Of a stretch of DNA of 64,000 nt, positions 49,715 to 63,215 are shown piece after piece. The notes under the pieces are model-generated. The model was not told the DNA's origin, made no database searches, and saw nothing but the letters and a program-made list of their open reading frames with translations. Every line of letters begins with the position of its first letter. Position 1 is the stretch's first letter. This DNA comes from Proteromonas lacertae (Eukaryota > Sar > Bigyra > Opalinata > Proteromonadidae). A program made the translations under genes and the position numbers. The stretch spans positions 1 to 64,000 of the forward strand of contig NGBS01000886.1 of assembly GCA_002245135.1 (NCBI GenBank). The letters are read 5' to 3'.

Positions 49715-51045
49715 TTATGGTCCTCTATGTAACAAGCTAAAACTATGTTTCTCTCTATATTCCTCCTTCGAAATCCACATTTGTTGAAATGAACCAAGAG
49801 ATCCTAATATCGAACCACCAAGCCAGGTTGCAAATGTTCTTTGCCTTTCATCAGGTGCTATAAACTTCACCTTGTGATTCTCAGGAATTTTTTGGATTAT
49901 CTCACTTGATAGTCTTTCACAAAAACCTTTCATCTTACTATTACCTCCACATACGAATATATTACCTAACATATCCTTTCTCAAATCAGGAGGACAATGT
50001 AATACTGAATGATATAATAAATCTGTAACTGAAAGAGATTGATTATCATTTGGATTGAAAAATAGTTCAGGTAGTCTTGATTTATATGGTCCAATATTGA
50101 AGAAAGTACCATCAGGCAATTCATATCTCTTATATTCATCTTCCTTTATATTGGATGCTGATGGATTTTGCTGTTGATTCTGCAGATTTGGTAATTGCTG
50201 TAGTATTATTGAATCTAATGGTTCTAATGATACTGAAAATGAGCATTCTTTGATCTCTCTAGCTATATTTAATGATGAATAGTATTTATAAGAATCTGGA
50301 ATGTTATTGGGTATTTGTCGGTTTAAATATTTCAATTGTGTTTCATATCGTGGAGGAATTGGTGTACCTGCTTCTTTCAGCTTTTCATATAATAATTTGT
50401 CTAAAAAATCACCTCCAAAATTACATCTTTGAGCAGCTTTTAACAAAGGATAACCATCTACCACTGGTATGCATGTTGTCATTGATGCTCCTGATTCAAA
50501 TATAAGTGCATTTGATTGGCCTACTGAGAATGCATCCAACATCGGCTTTTTAGCTAAATATACTGCTGGAGTTCCAATATTTTCAAAGAGAAATTCTAAG
50601 ATTTTTTCTCTTTGACTATCTGTAGTGAATATTGAATCTGATAATATAATTGGTATTTCGTTGATTTTTATGTTTATTGCATCTTGTAAGATGAACTTCC
50701 AGAATGGAGCTAAAGCAACAAAATCATATTCTATAATGTAAATTTTATTGTTTCTTATATATTAATTATACCTTCTGGTGTTGAAAATATGCTTTCTATT
50801 TCAGTATACTGATCATATAAATCTAAACTCTCATTACCAACTCTAAAATTTATTTCACTTGGTGAATTAATTTTTGCAATATTCTATTAATAATACAACA
50901 CTATGAATACTGATCTCAGAGTATATCTAGGTACATTTTCACCTGCAAAGCCAAATTTAGATGAATAAGATCCACAATCAGCTACTAAAGTTATAGTTTC
51001 ATCTATTAGAATAAATAAATATGCTTTAATACCTCCACAATACAT
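49715..51045 (-). CDS. ARP4: Actin-related protein 4 (BAF53/ACTL6-like)
   Basis: Nuclear actin-related subunit shared by SWI/SNF-type, INO80/SWR1 and NuA4 chromatin complexes. It begins M-Y-C-G-D-E-T and D-C-G-S-Y-S-S-K-F-G-F-A-G-E-N, the Arp4-type start (M-Y-G-G-D-E...D-I-G-S). It also has A-K-K-P-M-L-D-A-F (actin-fold subdomain), F-G-G-D-F-L, G-N-I-F-V-C-G-G-N-S, and the diagnostic C-terminus F-A-T-W-L-G-G-S-I-L-G-S-L-G-S-F-Q-Q-M-W-I-S-K-E-E-Y. Three short introns lie near the 5' end (for example about 51004-51029, 50888-50913). A Q-rich loop with N-Q-Q-Q-N-P replaces part of a surface loop. The AAAACGAATTAATTTT element is at 51082-51097. Confidence 0.85.
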
Positions 51046-51226
51046 TTTTATGGCTTGGTCAGAAGCTTGATTCTTTAATTTAAAATTAATTCGTTTTAAG
51101 TATAACAAAACGTATATAATTTTTGTAAGTTTGATAAATGTTTGTAACAAAGTGAAACGACTTATTTATTTGTGTGTTTATTTAGTTAAGCTGCCATTAT
51201 TAATTTATATCACATATTAATTTGTT

Positions 51227-51756
51227 ATGGGTAGCTGTCATAGTACTTCTTCTGCGCAACATGATGTGTTAAGTCCGACTTACAGCAGACACAATGGTAA
51301 AGATGAAGTCACTATTAATTTTGATAATTTATTTACTGAAGCTAATGATCCTAGTCCTTTGCCTGATGATCATGTCGCTGAAGAAAAGCACATTTCTACA
51401 ACAGTTGAAGATGCTGAGGATACTGATGAATCTGATATAGAAAAAGTTATGTGTTCAATATGTTATAATAAAATCGAAAAGAATACAGAGAGAATGTTAG
51501 ACTGTGGACATAAATATCACGAAACATGTATAGACACGTGGCTAAAGGAAAGTAAAACTTGTCCAATATGCAGAGAACCGTGTTTCTCAGATATTGAAGC
51601 GTATATAATAAGAACACTTACAAGTGGAAGTATTTTTATTTGTTGCTTATAATTAAATTAGGAAATGAAGATATTGATCTTCTTGAATTACTTTTAGCTC
51701 ATATTAATGAAACTTTACAAGACTTAAATGAATTAGAAAATCTCACAAATAATTAG
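51227..51756 (+). CDS. RING-H2 E3 ubiquitin ligase-like protein
   Basis: N-terminus M-G-S-C-H suggests myristoylation/palmitoylation at the membrane. Residues about 75-118 form a RING-H2: C-S-I-C-Y...M-L-D-C-G-H-K-Y-H-E-T-C-I-D-T-W-L...C-P-I-C-R. The intron at about 51630-51661 restores a short acidic, Leu-rich tail ending T-N-N-stop at 51756. The promoter-like GTGAAACGACTTATTT lies at about 51153-51168, roughly 60 nt upstream. Likely an E2-dependent ubiquitin ligase; the substrate is unknown. Confidence 0.75.
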
Positions 51757-51909
51757 ATTATTTCGTGAATATATTTTATTTATATACTTGAAATATGTTA
51801 CTTATGCTGTTTTTGAGTTGGAAATATAAGGTAATTAACATTCTGATGTAAAAACAATTACTTAAGCTTGATTCTTGTCAAACCATTTATTTTTACTTTT
51901 GCTGATTTA

Positions 51910-54019
51910 ATGTCGAAGAAAATTCTTATTGAGGATTATTTAAGTAGTTATGATAATGAAATTGCATTCAATTTCCTTTATACAGCTTTTAAAGCTCGTT
52001 ATTTTAGGTTAGAAGGTTTAATCAGTATATATACATTAAACATAAAATATGATAGAGAAACTACCGAATTTATCCCCAGAAAAGGTATTGTTAATGTTAT
52101 TACTATATTAGGTACAAAATTTCAACAATATAGTGACTACTCTTAGATCAATACCATCTATTAGTTTTTTGAAAGTATATATAAAATTATTATATGTTAT
52201 ACAGAAACATTCAGACTTGTTTCAAACTTATTGTAGTGATATTCAAACACCTATTCCAGTCTACAACTTGATATGGGGAATTATGTATTGCAATGGTTCA
52301 CAATTGAAGTTAACTCAAAAGCCTACTTCTAGTATGATTTGTTTCAGTTACAATAATCAAAATAATATTCCATCCATTCCAGCCACTTCTCATGCATATA
52401 CCTACATTACAAATGAAAATATTCCAATGTTATATGTCATATTAGCAAATGGGTTTATCGATAAGAATTATAATGATGACTTTAACTTCTGCTCCGATTT
52501 AAATGAAGCAAAAACTCAAGCAAATGCATTAGGAATATTTCATATACCAAACCAAAGTGATAATTTATTTCCTAGAATAGTATTATCATTTGACTATGGA
52601 GATGTATATATATATATATATAAAGTTATTATTATTATATTTAGTCTGCAATGTATTATTTGAAAGAAATTACTATTTTATTTTCACCATATCAAAGAGT
52701 TCCAATTGAAGCAAATCCAGATAAATGTATATATTTATAAATATATTATTATAGATAATCATTATCAGGATATTGTTAATCAAATGCAAGCAATGAATAA
52801 ACAATATAAAAATCATGAAGTTTCAACATTTGTAGGATTAAAAGAAGAGATATTGTGTATATTGATTACTGTTAAACAGTATATATATAAATATATTGAG
52901 TTATAATAGTTTTACGTTACCTAATTTATATTTAAATTTTGGTATTAAATATCATATGTGTGACAATACTTTCATGTTATTATCTTTTGGTTCAAATAAA
53001 TCTCAGCAATATAAAAGCATAGTACATCATTTCTTTACAAGTGATGATGTTGATTATAAAACATATCCGAAAGAGAATCTATACAGTCCTTCAATTGTAG
53101 TTAAAATCAATGAATATATACATCATATGAATATAATGTCTGATAAGTTTTGGCCTGAAAATGTATTGTTGCAAAATAGAGTATATATATATATATATAA
53201 TATATGATAGAATCCAATTGAAGACTTAGTTGATACTGTTTTCAAGTGTTATAAAACAGCATATTGTCTTAATTGTTACAAACAGATTCCATTAGAAAAA
53301 GGATGTGATATAGAACTATGTAGAATAGTGTATTTATTATTATTATTATTATTATATTTAGTAAAGAAACAATTGAATTCTGTTCAAATCCAAAGAATAT
53401 ACCAATAATGGATATGATGATTACATCATTTGATACATATTTTCAAAGAGAAAAACCACAAGACCCAGATATACAAATGATTCATTACTTTATTCAACAT
53501 TTACCACCATTAACTGTATATTATTATAATTATGTATTTATATAGAGTATATCTTTGGATAATTTTTACTATAATGTAAATTCAATCGATTTAATTAACT
53601 GTTTGAATTACTTAGTAATGAAGTGTAAATATGTTTTAAAATATCAAGAGATGGCATTTGTTAATTGTTCAAATGTTGTTATATTTCAAAATAAAACCCA
53701 AAGCGAAGAAGAAAAAGCTCAAGCATATGATAGTCATTTCTATTACCCAGTTAATAGTAATGAAATGTATAAATTCTTAACAGATTCAAATTATATATTT
53801 AATGGCACTTTCTATACTAAGTTTAAGAAGGCATATGCTTATTTTAATGATGCACCAAAGTTGAGTTGGAAAGGAAGTGGATTTTTACCATCATATTGTA
53901 TTGTTATTGTAAAAACAATTAAAGCTAATCCTTCTAATGAAAATATATTCCCTCAGTTCATTTTATTATGTAATGAAAAAACAGTGATGGATAATAAATT
54001 ACTTAAAACATTATATTAA
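51910..54019 (+). CDS. Unassigned multi-exon protein, possible divergent PARP6/8-like
   Basis: ATG at 51910. Introns keep one frame through at least eight exons (for example GTATAT...ATATTTAG near 52604-52645, GTATAT...ATTATAG near 52727-52755, about 53180-53211, 53331-53361 and 53518-53547); the first junction near 52086-52112 fits a 22-nt GTTAAT intron. About 600 residues, no TM or signal. Around 53260-53330 is C-L-N-C-Y-K-Q...C-D-I-E-L-C-R, reminiscent of the Cys motif before the catalytic domain of PARP6/8-type proteins. The C-terminus (Y-C-I-V-I-V-K-T-I...F-I-L-L-C-N-E) recalls the last PARP strands, but the H-Y-E catalytic triad is not visible. Treat the PARP link as speculative. Confidence 0.4.
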
Positions 54020-54099
54020 TTTCTTTATTTTTTATTTCCAAAAGATTAAAAACATTTTCAAAATCATAAAATAATTAAATACATCACATAAAACAAATA

Positions 54100-55272
54100 T
54101 TAAATAATACTTCTATGACTTGGTGGTCTTGAATGCGAGTTTCTATGAGATGTGGGTGGATGAGGAGTTAAACTTCTATCCTCTTTAGATAATAAATCAA
54201 AATTATCATCTTCATCATTTGAAACTGAAGATTTATTTTGCTTTTTCTTCCTAGCAAATAATATTGGTGGATTTTCATTCTCTTTTGTAATATCTGGTGA
54301 ATAAACACAAGACCCTGGTCCTTCTTTTGGTGGAAATGGATCTCTTTTAGCTGTTGAAATCATCACAGAAGATGGCACAATTGGAGAAGATGGTTCACGA
54401 GGTGAATACTATTATTTAGATATATATAAACATGAATATTTATATACATATCCAACACCTGGTGTTTTTTTACATTTGTCTTGATATTCATAGAATTCAT
54501 CTCTTGTTTGACCACTTCCAAATGGATATAAACTGTCAGTGTAACTTCCTTCATATTGTTTAATCAATGGAGGACTATAATTAATTATATAAAAACAAAT
54601 ATGTAAATACGCATATGTTGTTGGATCTGGAGTTTCTTCTGCATCTTTTGGAACTCCAGGAAACTTATCAGGTCTTGGCATTAATGATAATTTATAACTC
54701 TTTATTGATGGTAAAACACTATTGAAATATACATAATTATTGATGTATACTAATTAATATTTGGTTCTTCTTCTTGAACACCTGTTGGACCACTTGTTAT
54801 TAGACTATTTGGTCTTCCTTCATCTAAAATTGGACTAACAAATATTGCTGATGGAACTAGAAACTATATAAACATACTAATATACTTGAAAATGGATTAT
54901 GTTTCCTTTCAACAATATCATAATATCCTGGACCTATATCTCCAGTTGGTGATGCTAAATAAGAATTATAGATAATCGAAATAAATACGACTTGTTTGAA
55001 ATCTCTTTTGCTTAGTACCAAAATATATTCCAGCATCCTGTGTTAAATTCTATTAAATAATAATAACTAATATAATCAAATACTTTATTATTTGTTCTAT
55101 ATAAATCAGCAGCAGCAGGTCCAATAATATCTTTCAACGACATATCTCTATAAAATATTATAATAATTCTATCAAATACTTCTTTAATTCACCTGGTTTT
55201 AATCCAACAGTTGGACTTAGATTTCTATTGGCTGATTGCCTCTTTGGTCCTTCTATTCCATTTCTTCCACAA
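54100..55272 (-). CDS. Sperm-tail PG-rich (SHIPPO/STPGR) segment, probably the 3' part of the TIG gene
   Basis: Seven or so short exons joined by GT-AG introns give a chain of STPGR-like units: E-G-P-K-R-Q-S-A-N-R, G-P-A-A-A-D-L-Y, T-G-D-I-G-P-G-Y-Y-D, D-P-T-T-Y-A-S-P-P, T-P-G-V-G-Y-Y-S-P-R and G-P-G-S-C-V-Y-S-P-D. It ends in a Ser/Pro/His/Arg-rich tail. Such repeats occur in ciliary and flagellar microtubule-associated proteins. There is no in-frame ATG before 55143 and the frame runs upstream into the TIG gene, so the two are probably one polypeptide; otherwise it starts at 55143 (M-S-L-K-D). Confidence 0.65.
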
Positions 55273-58200
55273 CTTTATATAACAAGGAGCACACCATTCT
55301 TCCAAGTTTATGGATATTGACAATTGAACTATTGGAATATCTGGCAAACTTGGCATTCTAAATCATGATAAAATAATATTACTACAATATACATAAATTG
55401 TAACATTCCATCATTCATTAATATAGCTTTAGTGTATTTCTCTACATGATCTTCTTCTCTACAAGATAATAATCTAACATAATATATTTCCCCTTTCAAG
55501 AAATTTTCACCATATATTCTTATTTTCTCTCCTCCTCCACTGTAACATATATCTGGATCTATACTATTCATTACGATTGGTTCAAGATGGTAGAAAAATG
55601 GTCTAACAAATATATAAATATTTACGTTTATACATTTTACCAACAAATGCTTTTTTATTATGTAAAGATACAGCAACATTTACATGAAACAATCCATTAG
55701 GAGTAAAATTATAATATTCAGATGGAGTATTCTAATATAATTACAAATATTCATTAATATACTCTAATAACATCCATTATATTTGGCACTTTACACTCCA
55801 TACAGTTTGGACTAATCAAATATGCTGGTACAATAGCTCTACTAGATGAATATCTTGGCATTATAAAAGCAACAGAGCAATCTCCAGTTTCTATGAATCT
55901 ATCACCATATATCTTCAGTGTAAAACCTCCTTTCTATAAATAAACATATAAATAATGTATTTATACTTTACTTGATCGATTTGGTACTATTTGTCTAACA
56001 CAAGGTGGACGAACTACAGTTGTTTTACCACAATATAAATATTGTTGACCATTTAAAGCTAAATATATCTTACAAACAGTTCCTGTGTTGATTTCTCTTG
56101 GAATTCTACATACGATTCTTTTTTCATCAATACATCTACCCATTACTTGATAATATACACTATTCTCTTCATTATCAACAGTAAAATACGGATTTGTATT
56201 GATTTTAGGATCTGTTGGATCTTTATGACTTGGTTTGGGGTTAACAATTGAATTAATAACTCTCAATAATTGTGGATCATTACACATCTCTTTGGCTTTT
56301 TCCAGCGTTGATTTATTCTCATTACAATTACTTCTCTCTGAGTCTTGTTCTTTTCTACAATAGGGAAGAGGTGTTGGAATAGTTTGTGGAGTTGATGGAT
56401 CTTCAATTATTCCATCATTTAAGAACACAATATCTGTACTAACATAACTGCTCTCTTCTATTCCTTCTAAACTTGTAGACAGATAGTTAGGTAAGAATTG
56501 CTCAGTATATTCAATAAAATCATTCCATTTGTAATTAGTATCTGTAAAATCTACTGATGGTTGATAAGAGTATGTATTTAATTCAACTGTTGAACTATCT
56601 TTATAATTTACTTCATCATCATTTCCCAATAATAAATGATTATGACTTTTATCATCATTAATATTACTATGTTGTTGTTGTTGCTGCTGATGTTGTATTT
56701 CTCCTTTATCTATTATTTTATCATCAATATCATCTAAATTTTCTATTTTTGGTAATTGGAACATTGATCCAGGATGATATAATTTAGGAGAATGAATTGG
56801 TGAAAGATTTGGTTGAAGCATTCTGGGAGTTAACTGTATTGAATCTGAATTACTTCTACTTATTGAATTGATAGGTAAACATGGAATAATAAATGATTTT
56901 CTGTTCATTTTACTAAGTCTACTACGAGGTGTTGATAAATTAGAATGATTTATACTTTTATGTATTGGTGAAGTATATGGATTAAAATTAGCTAATTCAT
57001 CACTCTCATCTTCTATATTGATTTTCAAGTGGTTTGTATTTGGCTTTGATTGAGTCTGTATTTCTGTATAAATATTCTTTTCATTTTCTTGTATTTCATG
57101 TCGAAGTGGTGATGGATATTTTGCTGATGTTGGAGACAGAGGTTGAAATGATTGTGCAATTGATTGTATGTTTTGTTTCATTATATCTTCATTTTGATTT
57201 TGATTTTCATTGATTTCATTATTCTTATCATCATCTACCACTTTTGATATATCAATATTGTTTGGATTATCAAATGTAAAGACAGTTGATGAATCTGTAT
57301 TAACATTATTATCTGCATTTTGATTATTATCATTATTAAAATGAATGATTGATTCTGATGATTGATTATTCACATTATCAGGATCAATTGGATCATGTAT
57401 TAATTCAAGTGCATTGTTTAAATAATCATAAATATTGGTATGAGGTAAAGCAATTGCTAATCCTCTTGGTTTTCTAATAGTTATTGTTCTTCTATTCTCA
57501 GTTTCATTTTCTTGATTTTCATTATTATTGTTATTTGCATCTTTAAATATACTATTACTATCACTACCATCATTATTAATATCACTTTCTATCAAATCAG
57601 GAATAAAGAATGGTCCATCATTTGGACATACAATAAATCGAATTGTAATATTATTAGTTTCACTGAAATTAGTACCATATATAAATATCTCTGGAGAATA
57701 AAAACCTTCTCTATGATCTACACCACTAACTGTTTCATTTGAATAAACTGTAAATGTGTAAGTAGGAATCCACAACTCTTTATTAAATGATATTCTCATC
57801 ACTTGTTCTGCTTTAGTAGTTGGCTTGTAGGCTTTTGTTGTAACGAATGAGATTTCACTGTATTTTCCATAATTATCAGTACTAGCAGCTCTTGGTAATG
57901 AAATTATATTGGATTTATTACTACCTATTTGGATATACAAATGAGATGAACATATCTATAATAATAACAATATAAAAGAGATACAGCTAGATTTGTTCCT
58001 GTAATAACAACATTTGTTCCGCCTCTTTCAGGACTACACGTTGGTTTAATCGATATTATCTTAGGTGAAGTATAAAACTCATGTAAAATAGGTAATTCAT
58101 AATAATTAGGAGTTCCACTTGCCATTGAAACAATACAATCATCATCACAGGGAAATGAAGGTAAAATACATTCAACTACATCATTTCTTAATTGTGCACT

Positions 58201-60215
58201 TTGTGAAACCACTTGTTTTGATCTTATACCAGTAAACTGTAGTAGTATTGCATCTGATTCAGTTAAACCTTTTGCTATATTGAATAATTTGAGTAATGAG
58301 CCACCTTCTTTTGGACTACATCTTATATTGGCTCTTTGTAATTCACTACTATTGCCATATTTAAATTCAAATTTATATTTTAACCATTTATCTCTATCAA
58401 TACTATACATTATATTTACATTCTCAGATCTTGGCCACTGTGGTACTGTACAAATAACTGGATATTTTGGAGCTATTCTTACAGCTTTATTTAACTCAGT
58501 TTCACTATAGTAATAATAATCATTATTATTATATTAATAAATAAATATATATATACATGTTGGAATAATATGTTTCAAAGGCAGCAGTATTTAAACGAGG
58601 TATTACATTTCTAAAATTCTTCCTATTTAATTATATTTATAATATTATATATAAACATACTTTGCATCTTTTACTATCTTAGGAATACTCAATTGTGGAT
58701 CAACATTACCTACCACCACATCTTTAATCATTGATCCATTACTAAATCGAATATTAAAACCATATCCAGCATCTAACATTGCACTGCCTCTTATTAATAT
58801 ATCATAATCACCACTAATATCACCACCACATGGTAATATCATCTTCAGATTAGGTTCTGGATAGATTAATATTACTTGACCTTCATCTGTCCAATATTTA
58901 CCATTATCTAATGATAATGTCACTGCATATATTACACTATTCAAAGATGGGATTGATACTTTTATTTCGGTTGGTGATATAAATGTTCCAGGTAAATCTG
59001 TGGATGTTGTATCAGTTAAACGATAGAATTTTACAATGATCGAGCCTGTATTTGCGAAATATTGTCCTTTAATAGTCACTTCTGTTGGATGTCCTCTTAG
59101 TATAGACACTGGTTCAATTGATAATAGTTTTGGTTTTCTAAATGCATTTAACATAATTGGTCTTTTAGTATAAAACAAATTATCTACACTCAAATACAAT
59201 GGAAAAGAATTAAACCCTTCTTCATTCATCTCTTCATTATTAAAATGCAAAATTGGTGTTTTAAATTGAATCATATTGTCTTTACACTTTGCAGTAATCT
59301 TTCTATAGGATAAAGCAGATTGAGTATTTTTATCCACTTGTATTTTTATATAAACATCTCTTGCGATTGTCAAATTGTGTGTATAAAGTATCATATCTAC
59401 TTCAGAGTCAATAGAGAATATAGATGGTTCTATTTTATCTATACTATAGAGATTTAATGTAAATTCTTTATTTTCTTTTGTAAAATTAACTCCATCATTA
59501 CTAATTTGAATATAAACAATTCCTTCCTTTAATTCATTTGGTAATATACAAGTAACTTTATTATCGTCTATTCTATTAGGTCTAATATCTATATTGTTCT
59601 TTTTTTCATCAATGAATCTTACTATATATGAATTTGCTATATCAGCATCTTTCATTAACAATTCTACTTCACTCTAATAATTTATATATAATAAACATAT
59701 TTACATACATTATCTGAAATTCTTAATATTCTTGGTGATATTGAAGTAATAATTGGCAGAGTAGAATAAATAAATCTAATTGTGTCTAATGAAGCTAATA
59801 AAGCCAAATATTATACTAGAATAATTCTCTTTGTCCGGTGATATGGATATATCACATATATCACACTCTGTTGAATTAGGACATTTTACTACAACAGAAT
59901 CAACATTCACAACAAGTCGAAGGTAGCATTGTGTCAATATTCTGCTTTCTGAAATGAAATTTAATATAAAAATTACGATTGTGATTTAAATTATCAGCAA
60001 ATATAGTTATTATATTAGGTTTATTAACAACACATCCTCCTGGAGAAACACTTGTGATTATTGGATCATCCATATTTGTTTCATATAACTAGAAAGAACA
60101 AAAATAACAGTTTCAAAAGAATAACCTGATCTGCATTTGTCGCAAAATAGAAGTGAATTTTTAATGAAATATCAACAATGACAATAGATATGCTATTATA
60201 GTCATAATAAAACAT
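55225..60215 (-). CDS. Large IPT/TIG-repeat protein
   Basis: At least ten exons from ATG 60215 (M-F-Y-Y-D-Y-N-S) give about 1,400 residues made of repeated immunoglobulin-like TIG domains: I-T-S-V-S-P-G-G-C near 60050, L-S-I-E-P-V-S-I-L-R-G-H-P-T-E-V-T-I-K-G near 59060-59120, I-S-I-K-P-T-C-S-P-E-R-G-G-T-N-V-V-I-T-G near 57990-58060, and C-Y-S-G-G-G-E-K-I-R-I-Y-G near 55540. A 350-residue Asn/Asp/Ser/Pro-rich insert (about 56250-57560) splits one domain. No signal peptide or TM. In one reading it ends at a TAG at 55225. A 22-nt intron at 55273-55294 would instead join it to the STPGR repeats. Confidence 0.7.
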
Positions 60216-60503
60216 GATTGTATAGTCGAATGAAATTCATTATCGTAGTGGATCATTTAAATTTATAAAGTAAAAAAAATATCGAAATAAAATGATCTTG
60301 TATTGTAATTCATGCTATTTGTTATGATGTATAGAATATTTTATTCAAATAATTGTATATTTTTAACAGAAAAATAATAATCATGACAAACATATTAAAT
60401 AGTGATTAATAAAAGCTCATTCCATTTCATTTATTTATCATACTTCTTGAATTTATTGAATTTCTTTTCATGTTTGCATACTTTTTCATGTCTAAACAAA
60501 TCA

Positions 60504-61483
60504 TTAAAAGAAGCAAACATCTTTTGTTTTACATATTTTACACTTAAATCTAGGTGATCTATTCATATCAAATTCATTTAATGAATAAATAACATCATAT
60601 AAGCAAGTCCTTACAACAACAAACTTGTTCATAAAATATCTAGGAATTTGAACATCTTTAAATTGCCTTACAAATATTTGAAATTTTGATAATATAGGAA
60701 AGGGATGAAATGATTTATATTTCATAAACCAAATACAAAAATCATTAATATTCAAGCACTTTTTTTCTATATCTAACATAGTATCAGGTGTTGATATAAT
60801 ATCACTTTTACTTATTTGTAAATCTAAAATATCAACAGCAAAATCTGCTACATTTTCTATCATTATAATTGATTGATTTTCAGACAGACAGTGAAAAAAT
60901 ATGTATAATATATGTAGTATTGTTTTGATTGGAGTCTAAATACAAATGATTATATATAGTGTTATAATATACAACTGCATTTTTTATAGCTTCTGCCAAC
61001 ATTCTTAATTCATTGACTATTATTCCATTATGCCTACTATTTAACTCACTATTACTTGCAGAATAGCTATATTTTGACATGTATTTCTGCATTATATCCC
61101 TAATGATTACATTTCTATCATCTTGTCGATTAATTTCTTCACTAAAGTACTTTCTTTGGACTAGAAATCGTCTTACTATTGATTGAATTGTGGTTGCGCA
61201 GTATACTTTAGACGACTATTACAGGTACAAAAGTATATCATACAAAAGAATTTCTACTGGCAGTAGAATGATTTATTAAACAGTTACACAAACTGACACG
61301 AGAAGTTAAAAATTCGTATCCTTCACTACCACTTGCACGTTTTCTATTCCAACTATGCGATAATGACGATGATTGAGAAGAGTTGATCTTTATCGTATGA
61401 ATCATTCTATAATTCGATTTGCTAAACATGAAAGAAAGTGTAGTAGCTTCATTGATGTTGGTTTTTTCAGAAAAACTCTTCAT
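60504..61483 (-). CDS. IQ-motif protein with C-terminal Cys pair
   Basis: Three exons. 61483 M-K-S-F-S-E-K-T...R-N-S-F; intron about 61215-61241 (GTATGA...GTAATAG); then S-K-V-Y-C-A-T-T-I-Q-S-I-V-R-R-F-L-V-Q-R-K, an IQ motif for calmodulin or EF-hand binding. A second intron (about 60938-60975, GTATAT...GTATTTAG) joins A-V to T-P-I-K-T. The C-terminal half is helical and ends with C-K-I-C-K-T-K-D-V-C. About 300 residues. The promoter-like AACGAATATATTTC lies at 61517-61530. Possibly a flagellar or cytoskeletal calmodulin target, given the TIG/STPGR neighbour; that link is inference. Confidence 0.65.
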
Positions 61484-61955
61484 AACAATGATTTGAAATA
61501 ATTACGATTAATTTGTGAAATATATTCGTTATTTTATTGAAACGAGTTAATTTTTTATAAATAAAAATATAAATCAATTTTATGAAGCTATTACTTGCTA
61601 TATCTATTATTGAATAATACGAGTAATTGAACATAGGTAGATGTTAATGGAATTGTTCATAGGAATTTAGTAGAGTTTTGTAGAAGAATATACAATGACT
61701 TGTTTATTTTCGTAATATATAAATGCATTAATCCCAATGTAGTCATTGTATATTCTCAATAACCATTAAAATATCTATGAAATGAATTTATTCACCAAAT
61801 TATTTTTAATATTTCGATCTATGACATTTTCATCAGCATCCAATATGTTTTAAATCTAAATAAGTTGTTTTCAACTGTATGACTTCCTTCAATATTGAGT
61901 TTATAATGATTTTTTAAATATTGAAACGGATTAAATTAAAACGAATATAATTCTA
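61484..61955. promoter_or_regulatory. Divergent intergenic region with AAACGAATATA elements on both sides
   Basis: 472 nt. AACGAATATATTTC (minus, 61517-61530) serves the IQ gene, and AAAACGAATATAATT (plus, 61938-61952) lies three nt before the ATG of the GT92 gene. A second copy, TTGAAACGGATTAAATT, is at 61921-61937. No RNA gene is apparent. Confidence 0.45.
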
Positions 61956-63215
61956 ATGAATTTATTTTTACTGTTATTCATTGTTTTCAGTTTTTTTGCT
62001 TTATTCTTAATAATTAGTTATGGCTATAAATTATCAGCACATGGTGTGGATAATGAGAATGAGAATATTGAAAGTAATATAACAAATCTATACTCAGTGT
62101 ATATTGGGCAAGGAACATATGTTGCATCGGTTTTTTATGATCCAAGGATATCGAAAATAGTGATTAATACTCCAAGATTACAACCAAATGTTCCAAATAT
62201 TCCTTGTATGTTAATATATTCTACAGGATATACTCAAAATTGTGTAGTTTATGAAGAAAATAATACTGACATTTATATAACAGAAAGATTTCTTTTAATC
62301 AACATAACTTCAGACATCCCATCATATGTTCAATTAAATAATCATAACTTTACAATATATCCTTACTACAAGCAGAAAGTGAAATATAAACTTACAGTTT
62401 GCATTTGTAAAATGGTAAATTTTACAGCTGTAAATAGATTAATTCAAACCATTGAAGCATATATTCTATTTGGTGTTGACCATTTTACATTATACAAATC
62501 ATCATGTTCTGAAGATGTAGAAAAAGTATTAAAATATTATGAAAATAAGAAAATAATAGAAGTTATAACTTGGGATAATAATTCAGATATTTCATTATTT
62601 AAAGATTCAATTTATGGACAAATCTACAAATTATATGATTGTACTTATAGACACCAATATGATAGTGAAAATTTAGTGATTACTGATTTGGATGAGATTA
62701 TATGGCCAATGAAAGGAAATACAATTAATGAAATGATGAAATATATAAGTGGTAGTGAAGAATTTGATGTTTTCTATCTTAGGCAAAGATTCTATCATCA
62801 AGAATGGTTAGAAATGTTTGATCGATTTGTTCATAATATATCTGATACAGATCAATTCTTTTATCAAGAATACTGTGAATATAGATCTGGTCATTTACAG
62901 AAACAAATTTATAATCCAAGAAGAATTATTTATCCTTCATTACATTATATAAAAATGGGAGTGAAAGGTATGAAAGCCAAGTATGTTGTGTTGGAAGATG
63001 GTTATACAAGACATACTAGGAGAATTAGAAAGAGCCATCTATATGGTTGTGAAAGTAAATGGATTATTTCTCAACATGATCCAAGAGAAACTGTAATTCA
63101 ACAAAAAGTGACAGAAGTGGAAAATAAATTGAATATACATCCAATTCTTAACACTCAAAGAATAATTTTTGGGAATAATCCAAAATATTTATATTCAGAG
63201 AAAAATTCTTTATAA
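61956..63215 (+). CDS. GT92 (DUF23) family glycosyltransferase
   Basis: Type II Golgi-type membrane enzyme. The N-terminal anchor has about 20 hydrophobic residues (L-F-L-L-L-F-I-V-F-S-F-F-A-L-F-L-I-I-S), then a stem, then the catalytic domain with C-I-C-K-M-V-N-F-T-A-V-N-R-L-I-Q-T-I-E-A-Y (near 62400), G-V-D-H-F-T-L-Y, I-T-W-D-N, and the D-L-D-E-I-I-W-P metal/nucleotide-sugar motif (near 62685). Members add galactose in animals (beta-1,4 to core fucose in nematode GALT-1); the acceptor here is unknown. Single exon, 419 residues, near the usual length. Confidence 0.8.
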   Translation: MNLFLLLFIVFSFFALFLIISYGYKLSAHGVDNENENIESNITNLYSVYIGQGTYVASVFYDPRISKIVINTPRLQPNVPNIPCMLIYSTGYTQNCVVYEENNTDIYITERFLLINITSDIPSYVQLNNHNFTIYPYYKQKVKYKLTVCICKMVNFTAVNRLIQTIEAYILFGVDHFTLYKSSCSEDVEKVLKYYENKKIIEVITWDNNSDISLFKDSIYGQIYKLYDCTYRHQYDSENLVITDLDEIIWPMKGNTINEMMKYISGSEEFDVFYLRQRFYHQEWLEMFDRFVHNISDTDQFFYQEYCEYRSGHLQKQIYNPRRIIYPSLHYIKMGVKGMKAKYVVLEDGYTRHTRRIRKSHLYGCESKWIISQHDPRETVIQQKVTEVENKLNIHPILNTQRIIFGNNPKYLYSEKNSL

